From NCBI GenBank assembly GCA_030655275.1, contig JAURVW010001349.1, forward strand, positions 1 to 32,365: a stretch of DNA of 32,365 nucleotides, given 5' to 3'. Positions 1 through 6,820 of this stretch are shown one piece after another. The notes under the pieces were generated by a model. That model saw only the letters and a program-made list of their open reading frames with translations, made no database searches and was not told the DNA's origin. The stretch comes from Solirubrobacteraceae bacterium. Its GTDB lineage: Bacteria; Actinomycetota; Thermoleophilia; Solirubrobacterales; Solirubrobacteraceae. Position numbers and translations under genes: made by a program. Numbering within the stretch: the stretch's first letter is position 1; every line of letters starts with the position of its first letter.

Positions 1-291
1 CCCGCCGAGGCCGTCGCCGGTGCCCACGCGATCTACACCGACGTGTGGGTGAGCATGGGCGACGAGGACACCGCCGAGGAGCGCACCGCCGCGCTGCGTC
101 CGTACCGGATCGACGACGCGTTGCTCGACGCCGCCGCCGACGGCGCCATCGCGCTCCACTGCCTCCCCGCTCACCCGGGCGACGAGATCACCGAGTCGGT
201 GCTCTACGGCGACCGCCAGCGCATCTGGGACCAGGCCGAGAACCGCCGCCACGCACAGAAGGCGCTGCTCGAGTTCCTGCTCGAAGCCTGA
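1..291 (+). CDS. argF: Ornithine carbamoyltransferase, C-terminal part
   Basis: Only the last 96 codons are in the window; the frame is open from base 1 to the TGA at 289-291. Ornithine carbamoyltransferase joins carbamoyl phosphate and ornithine to make citrulline in cytosolic arginine synthesis. The segment shows the C-terminal family hallmarks: a VWVSMGDE stretch, the ornithine-binding HCLPAH motif with its reactive cysteine, and the closing WDQAENRRHAQKALL helix. Many family members read HCLPAHRG; here it is HCLPAHPG, a small deviation after the key residues. No other arg gene follows, so this is either the end of an arg operon lying upstream or a lone gene. The assignment of the fragment is firm. 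Confidence 0.93.
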   Translation, partial: PAEAVAGAHAIYTDVWVSMGDEDTAEERTAALRPYRIDDALLDAAADGAIALHCLPAHPGDEITESVLYGDRQRIWDQAENRRHAQKALLEFLLEA

Positions 292-612
292 GCCCGATGG
301 CGCTGCACGGCGCCTGAATCGGAGAGGGGCTCACCCTGAGGACGGCGTGCCTCACATCGCCGCTTTCTGTGCGACTCGGCACGCATCGGGTCCACGGCGC
401 GCCCGCTCCCACCGAACCGCTGTCCCGTAGGGCACACTGGGCGACTGATGCCGTGGTTTCGCGCGGCGTCTGCACGCGCTCCGCGGCGCCCGAGGCCACC
501 CGATGATCCACCCTGTGAAACCACCACTATGGAAGATCACCAGTCGGCCTCTGGCATCCACGGTGCACGCACATCCGCTGCACGCCACCACGCCATCAGC
601 CGCCCGGCCGCT
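292..612. other. Intergenic region after argF, no gene seen
   Basis: About 320 bases separate argF from the next gene. An ORF runs upstream from the phasin-like gene to an ATG at 448, but codon third positions between 448 and 612 lack the strong G/C bias of real genes here, so I treat this stretch as non-coding. A short GGCGC/GCGCC hairpin right after argF (about 299-314) is too weak to call a terminator. No tRNA or repeat is visible. Confidence 0.5.
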
Positions 613-1332
613 GTGACTCCTCGCAAGCCACCGAGCGAAGACCACGTCCGCGACGCCTTCAGCGAGGTCGGCGACGCGCTGCAGCGTGCCGTGGTGCTCT
701 CCTCCGATCGCGTGCAGTCGGTCTTCGAGGACGCCGTCCTGCGCGGCCGCATGACGCGCCGCGACGCCGAGGAGCTGGCCGCGAGCCTCGTCTCGCTCGG
801 CCGCGAGCAGGCGCTCGAGTTGCGCAGCGAGGTCGACGCGATCGCCCGCGCGATCCCGGCGAAGGTGGCCGACGTGGCCGATGCCGTCGATCCGCGCAGC
901 AAGCGCCGGCGCAAGAAGCTGCGCGACGAGGAGCAGGAGGAGTCGCGCCGCGAGGCCGCTCGCTTCGTGAGCGCCGAGGCGTTCGCCGGCCGCCCGAAGG
1001 GGCAGCCCGCGTCTGCTGCGGCCGACGCCCCGGCCCCCGAGAAGTCGGGAGCCGCGAAGAAGCCCGCCGCCGCCGCGAAGAAGTCGACGGCCGCGAAGAA
1101 GCCGGCCGCGGCCAAGAAGCCCGCCGCCGCGAAGAAGCCCAAGGCACCGGTCAAGGCACCGGCGGCGACCGCGCCCGGGAAGGCCCCCGCCGACCCCTCA
1201 GCGCTTACGGTGAAGGAGCTCGTCGCGCTGCTGCCGACGCTCGCACCATCCGAACTCACGGTCCTTCGGACGCGGGAGGCCGCCGGCAAGGGCCGCGCCA
1301 CCGTCCTGAAGGCCATCGACGCAAAGGCGTAG
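613..1332 (+). CDS. Phasin-like protein with Lys/Ala/Pro-rich histone-H1-like tail
   Basis: About 239 residues from a GTG at 613. The ORF opens at ATG 448, but codon bias becomes gene-like only near 613; an ATG at 529 is the other option. Residues 15-80 form an amphipathic helical region (SDRVQSVFEDAVLRGRMTRRDAEE...) of the kind seen in polyhydroxyalkanoate granule phasins. A basic stretch (SKRRRKKLRDEEQEESRR) follows, then a low-complexity tail of AAKKP repeats like PhaF or histone H1, and a final 45-residue helical segment (LTVKELVALLPTLAPSELTVLRTRE). The Lys-rich tail suggests binding to nucleic acid; the helical part may bind granules or self-associate. It ends 2 bases before the DoxX gene, so the two are probably co-transcribed. 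The function is inferred from composition and layout; no catalytic motif is present. Confidence 0.6.
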   Translation: MTPRKPPSEDHVRDAFSEVGDALQRAVVLSSDRVQSVFEDAVLRGRMTRRDAEELAASLVSLGREQALELRSEVDAIARAIPAKVADVADAVDPRSKRRRKKLRDEEQEESRREAARFVSAEAFAGRPKGQPASAAADAPAPEKSGAAKKPAAAAKKSTAAKKPAAAKKPAAAKKPKAPVKAPAATAPGKAPADPSALTVKELVALLPTLAPSELTVLRTREAAGKGRATVLKAIDAKA

Positions 1333-1334
1333 GC

Positions 1335-1766
1335 ATGTCTGCCGACCCCCGCAAGCGCTCGCTCGCCGAGCGCATCTTCGGCCCCGTGTCCGTCTTCGCC
1401 CTGTTCACGACGACCGGCATCCTGCACCTCGCGAAGCCCGGCACGTACGAGCAGATCATGCCGCCGCAGCTGCCCGCGCCCCACGAGCTCGTGATCATCA
1501 GCGGCGTCGCGGAGATCGTCGGCGGCGCGCTCTTCCTCTTCCCGCGGACCCGCCGGTTCGGCGCCTGGTACCTCATCGCGCTCCTGATCGCGGTGTTCCC
1601 GTCGAACGTCTACATGGCGTCGCAGGAGAAGTTCCACAAGATGGTGCCGGGCGGCGAAGCGTCGCTCATCGCGCGCCTGCCGATCCAGTTCCTCATGATC
1701 TGGTGGCTGCATCGCCTCGCGAAGCGCACCTCCCCTTCCCAGACGACCGCCAAGGTGACGGCATGA
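1335..1766 (+). CDS. DoxX-like integral membrane protein
   Basis: A 143-residue protein starting at ATG 1335, two bases after the previous stop. It has about four hydrophobic segments: FGPVSVFALFTTTGILHL, HELVIISGVAEIVGGALFLF, RFGAWYLIALLIAVFPSNVYMA and LPIQFLMIWWLHRL. The pattern with AKPGTYEQIMPPQLPAPHELVIISGVAEIVGG matches the DoxX/DoxX-like family, small membrane proteins of uncertain role, some linked to redox or quinone chemistry. Its stop overlaps the start of the RNA methyltransferase gene (ATGA at 1763-1766), which implies translational coupling. The family call is good; the function is unknown. Confidence 0.8.
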   Translation: MSADPRKRSLAERIFGPVSVFALFTTTGILHLAKPGTYEQIMPPQLPAPHELVIISGVAEIVGGALFLFPRTRRFGAWYLIALLIAVFPSNVYMASQEKFHKMVPGGEASLIARLPIQFLMIWWLHRLAKRTSPSQTTAKVTA

Positions 1767-3355
1767 GTTCCACTGCCGACGAGACCCCGGCCGACGTCCT
1801 CGCCTCGAGCGACGCGACCACCGTCGACCCCATCGAAGGGGCTGCCGGCACTGCGCCGGTCAACTCCGCCGACACGGCCGATGCCCCCGTTCCCGAGCCC
1901 GCCGACGACGGCCTTCCGCCGCTGCGCGCGGAGCTCTCCGAGAACCGTCCGACGAAGCCGTTCGAGAACCGCCCCGACCGCGGCGACCGCATCGAGCTGA
2001 CCGTCGACCGCTTCGCCCACGGTGGCGCAGGCGTCGCGCGGATGGAGGGCGGCTACGTCGTCTTCGTCACGGGCGCGATTCCAGGCGACCGCGTCCTGGC
2101 CGAGGTCGGCAAGCGCAAGCGCTCCTACGCCGAGGCCCGCACGATCGAGCTCCTCGAGCCGTCGCCCGATCGCGTGGAGCCGAAGGGCGACCACCCCGGC
2201 GCGCCGTGGCAGGTGCTCACCTACGAGCGTCAGCTCAAGGAGAAGGCGGATCAGGTCAAGGACGCGATGCAGCGCCTCGGCCACTTCGAGGATCCGCCGA
2301 TGCGGCCGATCGTCCCGGCCGTCGAACAGTGGCGTTACCGCAACAAGATCGAGTTCTCGTTCGCGCCCGACGACACCAACGATCCTGCCAAGAAGGGCAT
2401 CGCCTGCGGCTTCCACCCGCCCGGTGAGTGGTGGCGCGTGGTCGACGTGGAGGACTTCACCCTCGCGTCCGAGGCCATGAACGACGTGCGCGCGCAGGTC
2501 GTCGCGTGGGCGCGCGAGCACCAGATCCCGGCGTTCGACCGCCGGGCCCGTACCGGCATCCTGCGCAACCTCGTGATCCGCGAGGGCAAGCGCACCGGCC
2601 AGCTGCAGGCCCGGCTCGTGGTCGGCGGCGGCAAGTTCGACGTCGACTCGCTCATCGACGCGGTCGATGTCGACGGCCTCCTGCTCACGAAGACCGATGC
2701 GCAGTCCGAGACCACCCACGGTGGCGAGACGCGCATCCTCAAGGGCAAGGAGCGCCTGGAGGAGGAGCTCCACGGGATCACGTACAAGATCTCCGCCGAG
2801 GCGTTCTTCCAGACGAACACGCTCATGGCCGAGGAGCTCTATTCGATCGTGCGCGACGCGGCCGCCCTCGAGGGCTGGGAGCGGCTCGTCGACCTGTACT
2901 GCGGCATCGGCACGATCGGGCTCACGCTCGCCTCGCGCGTGGGTGAGCTGTGGGGCATCGAGTCGATCCCCGAGGCGATCAACGACGCGATGATGGTCGC
3001 GCAGCGCGAGGGTCTCGACAAGGCGAACTTCGTCGCGGGCGACGTGCGCGTCGCCCTCCCGGCGCTCCTGGAGCGTGGCTTCAAGCCGGACGTCGCCGTC
3101 GTCGACCCGCCCCGCGCGGGCCTCTCGCAGAAGGTGGTCCGGCGGGTCGTCGACGCCGCACCCCGTCGCATCGTCTACGTGTCGTGCAACCCGACGACGC
3201 TCGCGCCGAACGCGCGTCAGCTCGTCGACGCGGGCTACGTGCTCAAGTCGGTCCAGCCGGTCGACATGTTCCCCCAGACGCCCCACATCGAGGCCGTCTC
3301 CGTGTTCGAGCGCGGCCCGAACGGCGTGCAGAACCCGGACCGCGACGAGAAGTAG
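1763..3355 (+). CDS. TRAM-domain class I SAM-dependent RNA (uracil-5-)-methyltransferase, RumA/TrmA family
   Basis: A 530-residue protein. The ORF track starts at 1703, but the ATG at 1763 overlaps the DoxX stop and gives the normal family layout. The first 70 residues are a variable acidic/Pro-rich extension. A TRAM domain follows (IELTVDRFAHGGAGVARMEG...), then a central domain and a C-terminal Rossmann methyltransferase with the SAM motif DLYCGIGTIG (about residue 376), DPPRAGL, and the catalytic cysteine in VSCNPTT (about residue 475). The family makes 5-methyluridine in 23S rRNA or tRNA. RumA-type enzymes carry a 4Fe-4S cluster bound by a Cys-rich stretch after TRAM; here that region reads EPKGDHPGAPWQVLTYERQ without cysteines, so a cluster is unlikely. 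The target RNA cannot be told from sequence. Confidence 0.9.
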   Translation: MSSTADETPADVLASSDATTVDPIEGAAGTAPVNSADTADAPVPEPADDGLPPLRAELSENRPTKPFENRPDRGDRIELTVDRFAHGGAGVARMEGGYVVFVTGAIPGDRVLAEVGKRKRSYAEARTIELLEPSPDRVEPKGDHPGAPWQVLTYERQLKEKADQVKDAMQRLGHFEDPPMRPIVPAVEQWRYRNKIEFSFAPDDTNDPAKKGIACGFHPPGEWWRVVDVEDFTLASEAMNDVRAQVVAWAREHQIPAFDRRARTGILRNLVIREGKRTGQLQARLVVGGGKFDVDSLIDAVDVDGLLLTKTDAQSETTHGGETRILKGKERLEEELHGITYKISAEAFFQTNTLMAEELYSIVRDAAALEGWERLVDLYCGIGTIGLTLASRVGELWGIESIPEAINDAMMVAQREGLDKANFVAGDVRVALPALLERGFKPDVAVVDPPRAGLSQKVVRRVVDAAPRRIVYVSCNPTTLAPNARQLVDAGYVLKSVQPVDMFPQTPHIEAVSVFERGPNGVQNPDRDEK

Positions 3356-3372
3356 TCAGCGCGGCGCTGCCG

Positions 3373-3389
3373 GCCAGCTCGACGCTGGC
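3373..3389 (+). terminator. Hairpin after the RNA methyltransferase gene
   Basis: GCCAGC-TCGAC-GCTGGC is a perfect 6-bp stem 17 bases past the stop codon. There is no T tract, as is usual in very GC-rich genomes. The interspersed palindrome at 3414-3463 follows and may help termination. Confidence 0.45.
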
Positions 3390-3413
3390 TGCGGCGTCAG
3401 CGGGCCTCTGGGG

Positions 3414-3463
3414 GCCGAACGTCGAAATTCACCCCCGGCGAGGGGTGAATCGCGACGTTCGGC
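3414..3463. repeat. 50-bp interspersed palindromic repeat, copy 1
   Basis: The outer arms GCCGAACGTCG and CGACGTTCGGC pair perfectly (11 bp). Inside a 2x2 mismatch (AA against CG), ATTCACCCC pairs with GGGGTGAAT (9 bp) around a 6-base loop. Copies 2 (9719-9768) and 3 (23386-23436) share arms and length. All lie between genes, just past a stop codon. The layout resembles REP-type elements; a terminator or mRNA 3'-end role is possible. Confidence 0.85.
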
Positions 3464-3491
3464 AGTCGTGAACGGGGCGTGATCGCCGCCC

Positions 3492-3517
3492 CTACGCGGC
3501 GCTGCGCCGCGTAGCCT
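3492..3517 (+). promoter_or_regulatory. Perfect hairpin fused to the -10 element of the SRPBCC gene
   Basis: CTACGCGGCG-CTG-CGCCGCGTAG is a perfect 10-bp inverted repeat (3492-3514). Its last three bases begin TAGCCT (3512-3517), which sits 7 nt before the ATG at 3525, the spacing seen at many starts here. The inverted repeat could be an operator over the promoter, or simply the terminator of upstream transcription. Confidence 0.5.
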
Positions 3518-3524
3518 GATGGTC

Positions 3525-3950
3525 ATGCTTCGCTACTCCGTTCCCAGCGCCGCCGACGCGGACGTCGCCTGGGCCCTCGTCGCCGAGCCGTCGCGCTGGC
3601 ATGAGTGGTCGCCGCACGTGCGGGGCGCGTGGGGGCTCGGCGACGGCGAGGTCGAGAGCTCGGCCCTCGGTGCTGCGCGCCTCTTCGGCGTGCTGCCGGT
3701 GCCGGCCCGCATCGACATCGTCGAGAAGTCCGCGGAGCGCCGCCACTGGGTCTGGAAGGTCGGCCTGGTGAAGATCGATCACGAGGTGCGCACCGATCCG
3801 GACGGCTGCACCATCGTACTCACCTGCCACGCCCCGGCCGCGCTCGAGCCAGTGATCCGCTTCACCTATTGGCCCATCGTGAAGCTGCTCGTCGACCGCC
3901 TCGCCACGGTCGCCGAGGACGCGCTCCCGCGCACACCCGCCTACGCCTGA
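3525..3950 (+). CDS. SRPBCC (START/Bet v1-like) protein
   Basis: A 141-residue protein. I prefer ATG 3525 over ATG 3519 because TAGCCT lies exactly 7 nt upstream of it. The pattern is that of polyketide cyclase/dehydrase-type SRPBCC proteins: an N-terminal strand and helix with the typical ADADVAWALVAEPSRWHEWSPHV stretch, several strands (RIDIVEKSAERRHWVWKVG), and a long C-terminal helix (FTYWPIVKLLVDRLATVAEDAL). The fold makes a hydrophobic ligand cavity; ligands differ widely and none can be inferred. It is a lone gene with its own promoter, facing the MYG1 gene. Confidence 0.8.
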   Translation: MLRYSVPSAADADVAWALVAEPSRWHEWSPHVRGAWGLGDGEVESSALGAARLFGVLPVPARIDIVEKSAERRHWVWKVGLVKIDHEVRTDPDGCTIVLTCHAPAALEPVIRFTYWPIVKLLVDRLATVAEDALPRTPAYA

Positions 3951-3960
3951 GGGCAGGCGT
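3943..3960. terminator. Bidirectional hairpin between SRPBCC and MYG1 genes
   Basis: ACGCCTG-AGGG-CAGGCGT is a perfect 7-bp stem with a 4-base loop. It overlaps the SRPBCC stop codon and lies 52 bases past the MYG1 stop on the other strand. Its place between convergent genes suggests termination in both directions. Confidence 0.5.
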
Positions 3961-4011
3961 CACCTGAGGGCTGGCGAGGAACTGGAGTCCCGGCTCGGCC
4001 CCGGCGGCGCT

Positions 4012-4926
4012 TCAGCCGTCGACGACCTGCTTCGCGAGGGCGAGCGCGCCCTCGCGGCTGCGGGCGACGGCCATGAACCGGCCGACGTGGCAGAAGACGG
4101 CATCGTCGACACCCGTGGCGGCCTGCAGCTCCTCGCCCTCGAGACCGGCCCAGGCCTCCGGGAAGTCCTTGCGGTTGTCGAAGTTGCCGGTGTCGGCAGG
4201 GACGGCCTGGACGCCCCAGTCGGCGGTGCCGCGCGGGTAGATCACGACGAGGGCGTCGGGCGCCTCCTTCATCACGATCGCCTTCCACGGCAGGCCGCGG
4301 TCGAACTCGATGAGGCGGCCGTCGGGGGCCTTCTCGATCGCCTGTCGCACGAGGCCGGTCGCGCGGGCGCGGGCCTGCGACGACGCGATCTCGCGGCGCA
4401 GGATGCCGTCGGCGAGCATGAGCGCCTCGCCGAAGCCGGACTGCTCGGAGGCCTCGCGGTCGGGGTCGTCCCAGGACGGGCCGTACGACGCGATGAGTCG
4501 ACCCAGGTGGTAGGGCGAGACACCATCGAAGACAGCGTCGGTGATGAGTTCCTGGCCGTTGTCGCCGGCGTCGATCGGCGCGACAAGAGCCTGGTCGAGC
4601 TCCTCGGCGATCGCCTCGCTGCCGCACACCTGTGGTCCGAGCTCGCGCCAGACGAGTCCGAACGAGGCGTACCGGATGCCGTTGGGCCGCTCGCCGGCGT
4701 CGCCCTGGTGGTGGTCGAAGTCGCCGGTGGTCGGGTCGTACTTGCGGCCGACGTCGACCCGCAGGTCGCAGAGGGCGAGCGCATCGGAGTCGCGCGTGCG
4801 GATGATCCCGATCGCGCCGTGGGCGAGCCGAAGGGTGGCGAGGGCGAACACCTCGTCGGCGTGGAACGAACCGGAGTGCGTCCCTACGCGCAGGGGCTCA
4901 GCGGCGGGGGTCTGCTCGTCGCTCAT
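4012..4926 (-). CDS. MYG1-family (UPF0160) metal-dependent hydrolase
   Basis: A 304-residue protein from ATG 4926. The ORF track runs on to 5142, but the extra 72 residues look non-coding and a TAGGTT element lies 7 nt before this ATG. The N-terminal signature THSGSFHADEVFA and the later DFDHHQ are the DHH-like metal-binding motifs of the family. C-terminal PRGTADWGVQAVP and a closing GFMAVA-like segment (VGRFMAVARSREGALALA) also fit. The human member MYG1 is an organellar RNA exonuclease; bacterial members are little studied, so a phosphodiesterase or nuclease role is inferred from family only. Length is normal for the family. It is transcribed alone. Confidence 0.88.
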   Translation of the reverse strand: MSDEQTPAAEPLRVGTHSGSFHADEVFALATLRLAHGAIGIIRTRDSDALALCDLRVDVGRKYDPTTGDFDHHQGDAGERPNGIRYASFGLVWRELGPQVCGSEAIAEELDQALVAPIDAGDNGQELITDAVFDGVSPYHLGRLIASYGPSWDDPDREASEQSGFGEALMLADGILRREIASSQARARATGLVRQAIEKAPDGRLIEFDRGLPWKAIVMKEAPDALVVIYPRGTADWGVQAVPADTGNFDNRKDFPEAWAGLEGEELQAATGVDDAVFCHVGRFMAVARSREGALALAKQVVDG

Positions 4927-4933
4927 CCGCAAG

Positions 4934-4939
4934 AACCTA
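4934..4939 (-). promoter_or_regulatory. -10 element (TAGGTT) for the MYG1-family gene
   Basis: On the minus strand TAGGTT is followed by 7 bases and then the ATG, placing the predicted transcript start at or next to the start codon. No Shine-Dalgarno sequence is present. This fits a leaderless mRNA. Confidence 0.55.
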
Positions 4940-5099
4940 CCCAGGAACACGGGCTGGCGGCGAGGACGTTCTACGTATGAGTCGGTCTCGAAAGAGGCCA
5001 GGGATGTCCGTTTCGCAGGTGCTCTGCAGAGCGCCCACGTGGAAACCTCCAGAAACCGGCTGGATTTCCGGGGGTTCGTGGCCCCGAGCCGCGGGCCGG

Positions 5100-5126
5100 G
5101 CCGCTCCATCCGGTCGACGGAGCGGC
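5100..5126 (-). terminator. Hairpin after the manganese transporter operon
   Basis: GCCGCTCC and GGAGCGGC form a perfect 8-bp stem with an 11-base loop, 52 bases past the permease stop codon on the minus strand. No T tract follows. Confidence 0.45.
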
Positions 5127-5177
5127 TTGTGATGGGACTCACGCCTCAGTGGCGCGGACATGCCATCTTGCGGGCGA

Positions 5178-6065
5178 TCAGGCGACGGAGGCGACGGCTT
5201 CCGTCGTCGGTTCCTTCGTCGCGCCACCCGACTTGCGCAGCGTCGCCAAGCCGTAGGCGGCCATGAACTCGAGCGTCAGCACGCACACGATGGCGCCGCC
5301 GGTGGAGGCGTCGAGGTGGTAGCTGAGGTACGTGCCGAGGACGCACGCCACGACGCTCGTGCCGACCGCGATCGCGAGCATCCGGTCGAAGCGGTCCGTG
5401 AGGAGATAGGCCGTCGCGCCGGGCGTGATGAGCATCGCGACCACGAGCACGATCCCGACGGCCTGCAGGGCGACGATCACGGTGAGCGCGAGCGCCCCGA
5501 GCAGCAGGGCCTCGAGGCGACGCGGCGAGAGGCCGATCGCGTGGGCATGCGTGGGGTCGAACGCGTAGAGCACGAGGTCGCGGCGCTTGAAGAGCAGCAC
5601 CGAGACCACGATCACGCCGATCACGATCGAGGTGATGATGTCGCTGTCGCTCACGCCGAGGACGTTGCCGAACAGGATGTGGTTGAGGTCGATGTTCGAC
5701 GGGATCACGCTGATGAGCACGAGCCCGAGCGCGAAGAGGCCCGTGAAGACGATGCCGATCGCGGCATCCTCCTTCACCTTGCTCGTGCGGTTGAGGCCGC
5801 CGATCATCGCGACCGCTCCCGAGCCGAAGATGAAGGCGCCGATCGCGAACGGCGCGCCGATCACGTAGGAGAGCACCACGCCGGGCAGCACGGCGTGGGA
5901 GACGGCGTCACCCATGAGCGACCAGCCGAGGAGCGTGAGCCAGCAGGAGAGGACCGCGCACGTGATGCCGCAGACGGTCGCCACGAGCAGCGCGTACTGC
6001 ACGAACGTGTAGTCGAGCGGCTCGGTGAACCAGGTGAAGAGCCCGGCGTTGACGAGGAAGTTCAT
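5178..6065 (-). CDS. Manganese/zinc-type ABC transporter permease
   Basis: A 295-residue integral membrane protein of the ABC-3 (ZnuB/MntB/SitC) permease family. The ATG at 6065 overlaps the ATPase stop by 4 bp and begins MNFLVNAGLFTWFTEPLDYTFVQ, which fits the family start; the longer ORF to 6203 is read-through of the ATPase region. It has about eight hydrophobic segments. The conserved GWSLMGDAVSHAVLPGVVLSY stretch, with the helix that contacts the ATPase, is present, as are DAAIGIVFTGLFALG and the NHILFGNVLG loop. It forms the membrane channel. The metal is inferred to be manganese from the binding protein. It is the last gene of a three-gene operon. Confidence 0.92.
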   Translation of the reverse strand: MNFLVNAGLFTWFTEPLDYTFVQYALLVATVCGITCAVLSCWLTLLGWSLMGDAVSHAVLPGVVLSYVIGAPFAIGAFIFGSGAVAMIGGLNRTSKVKEDAAIGIVFTGLFALGLVLISVIPSNIDLNHILFGNVLGVSDSDIITSIVIGVIVVSVLLFKRRDLVLYAFDPTHAHAIGLSPRRLEALLLGALALTVIVALQAVGIVLVVAMLITPGATAYLLTDRFDRMLAIAVGTSVVACVLGTYLSYHLDASTGGAIVCVLTLEFMAAYGLATLRKSGGATKEPTTEAVASVA

Positions 6066-6820
6066 GCCGCGACCTCGTGGAGCTGAAGGGCAGAGGCGGG
6101 GACGAACCCGCCGAAGGCCTTGGCGAGTGGCTCGGGCCGCAGGACCTCGTCGGCGGTGCCGCGGGCGACGATCCGGCGGTTGATCAGCGCGATCTCGTCG
6201 CACAGCTCGGGCACGGCGATGAGGTCGTGGGTGGAGACCAGGATCGTGCGTCCCTCGGCGGCGAGGTCGCGCAGGAGGGTGGTGATCGTCGCCTCGCTGC
6301 GCTTGTCGACGCCGGCGAACGGCTCGTCGAGCAGGAGCAGCTCGGCGCCCTGGGCGAGGCCGCGCGCGACGAACGCACGCTTGCGCTGACCGCCGGAGAG
6401 TGCGCCGATCTGGCGGCTGGCGAGGTCGGTCAGCTCCACGCGCTCGAGGGCGCGGTCGATGGCCTCGTGGTCCTCGGGGCGCAGGCGACGGCGGGTGCCG
6501 AGCTTGCCGTACCGGCCCATCGCGACGACGTCGCGCACCGAGACGGGGAATGCCCAGTCGACGTCCTCGTTCTGCGGGGCATAGGCGACGCGGCCGCTGC
6601 GGCGGGCCGCCAGCGAGTCGCCGCCGAACAGCTCGATCGAGCCGGACGACGGCTTCACGAGCCCCATCAGCGCCTTGAACAGCGTCGACTTGCCCGAGCC
6701 GTTCATGCCGATCAAGCCGTGCACGAGGCCTCCCTCGATCTCGAGGTCGACGCCGTCGAGGGCGACCGTGCCGCCGTACCCGACGTGCAGTCCGCGGACG
6801 GACGCGACGGAGTTCGTCAT
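6062..6820 (-). CDS. Manganese/zinc-type ABC transporter ATP-binding protein
   Basis: A 252-residue cytosolic ABC ATPase that powers metal import. Visible motifs: Walker A GMNGSGKST (about residue 40), Q-loop in YAPQNEDVDWAFP, signature LSGGQRKRAF, Walker B LLLLDEPFAGVD and the H-loop STHD. The AYAPQN..VDW.FPVSV.DVV.MGRYG pattern is typical of the manganese/zinc (SitB/ZnuC/TroB) subgroup. The ATG at 6820 overlaps the stop of the binding-protein gene (TCAT on the + strand), and its own stop overlaps the permease start, so all three genes are translationally coupled. Confidence 0.94.
   Translation of the reverse strand: MTNSVASVRGLHVGYGGTVALDGVDLEIEGGLVHGLIGMNGSGKSTLFKALMGLVKPSSGSIELFGGDSLAARRSGRVAYAPQNEDVDWAFPVSVRDVVAMGRYGKLGTRRRLRPEDHEAIDRALERVELTDLASRQIGALSGGQRKRAFVARGLAQGAELLLLDEPFAGVDKRSEATITTLLRDLAAEGRTILVSTHDLIAVPELCDEIALINRRIVARGTADEVLRPEPLAKAFGGFVPASALQLHEVAA

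Noticed and set aside
1610-3286. 558-codon - strand ORF
   Set aside because: Antisense shadow of the RNA methyltransferase gene.
3414-3463. GGGGTGAAT as part of a c-di-AMP riboswitch
   Set aside because: The sequence is one arm of a simple palindrome found after stop codons in three places. No further riboswitch elements are present.
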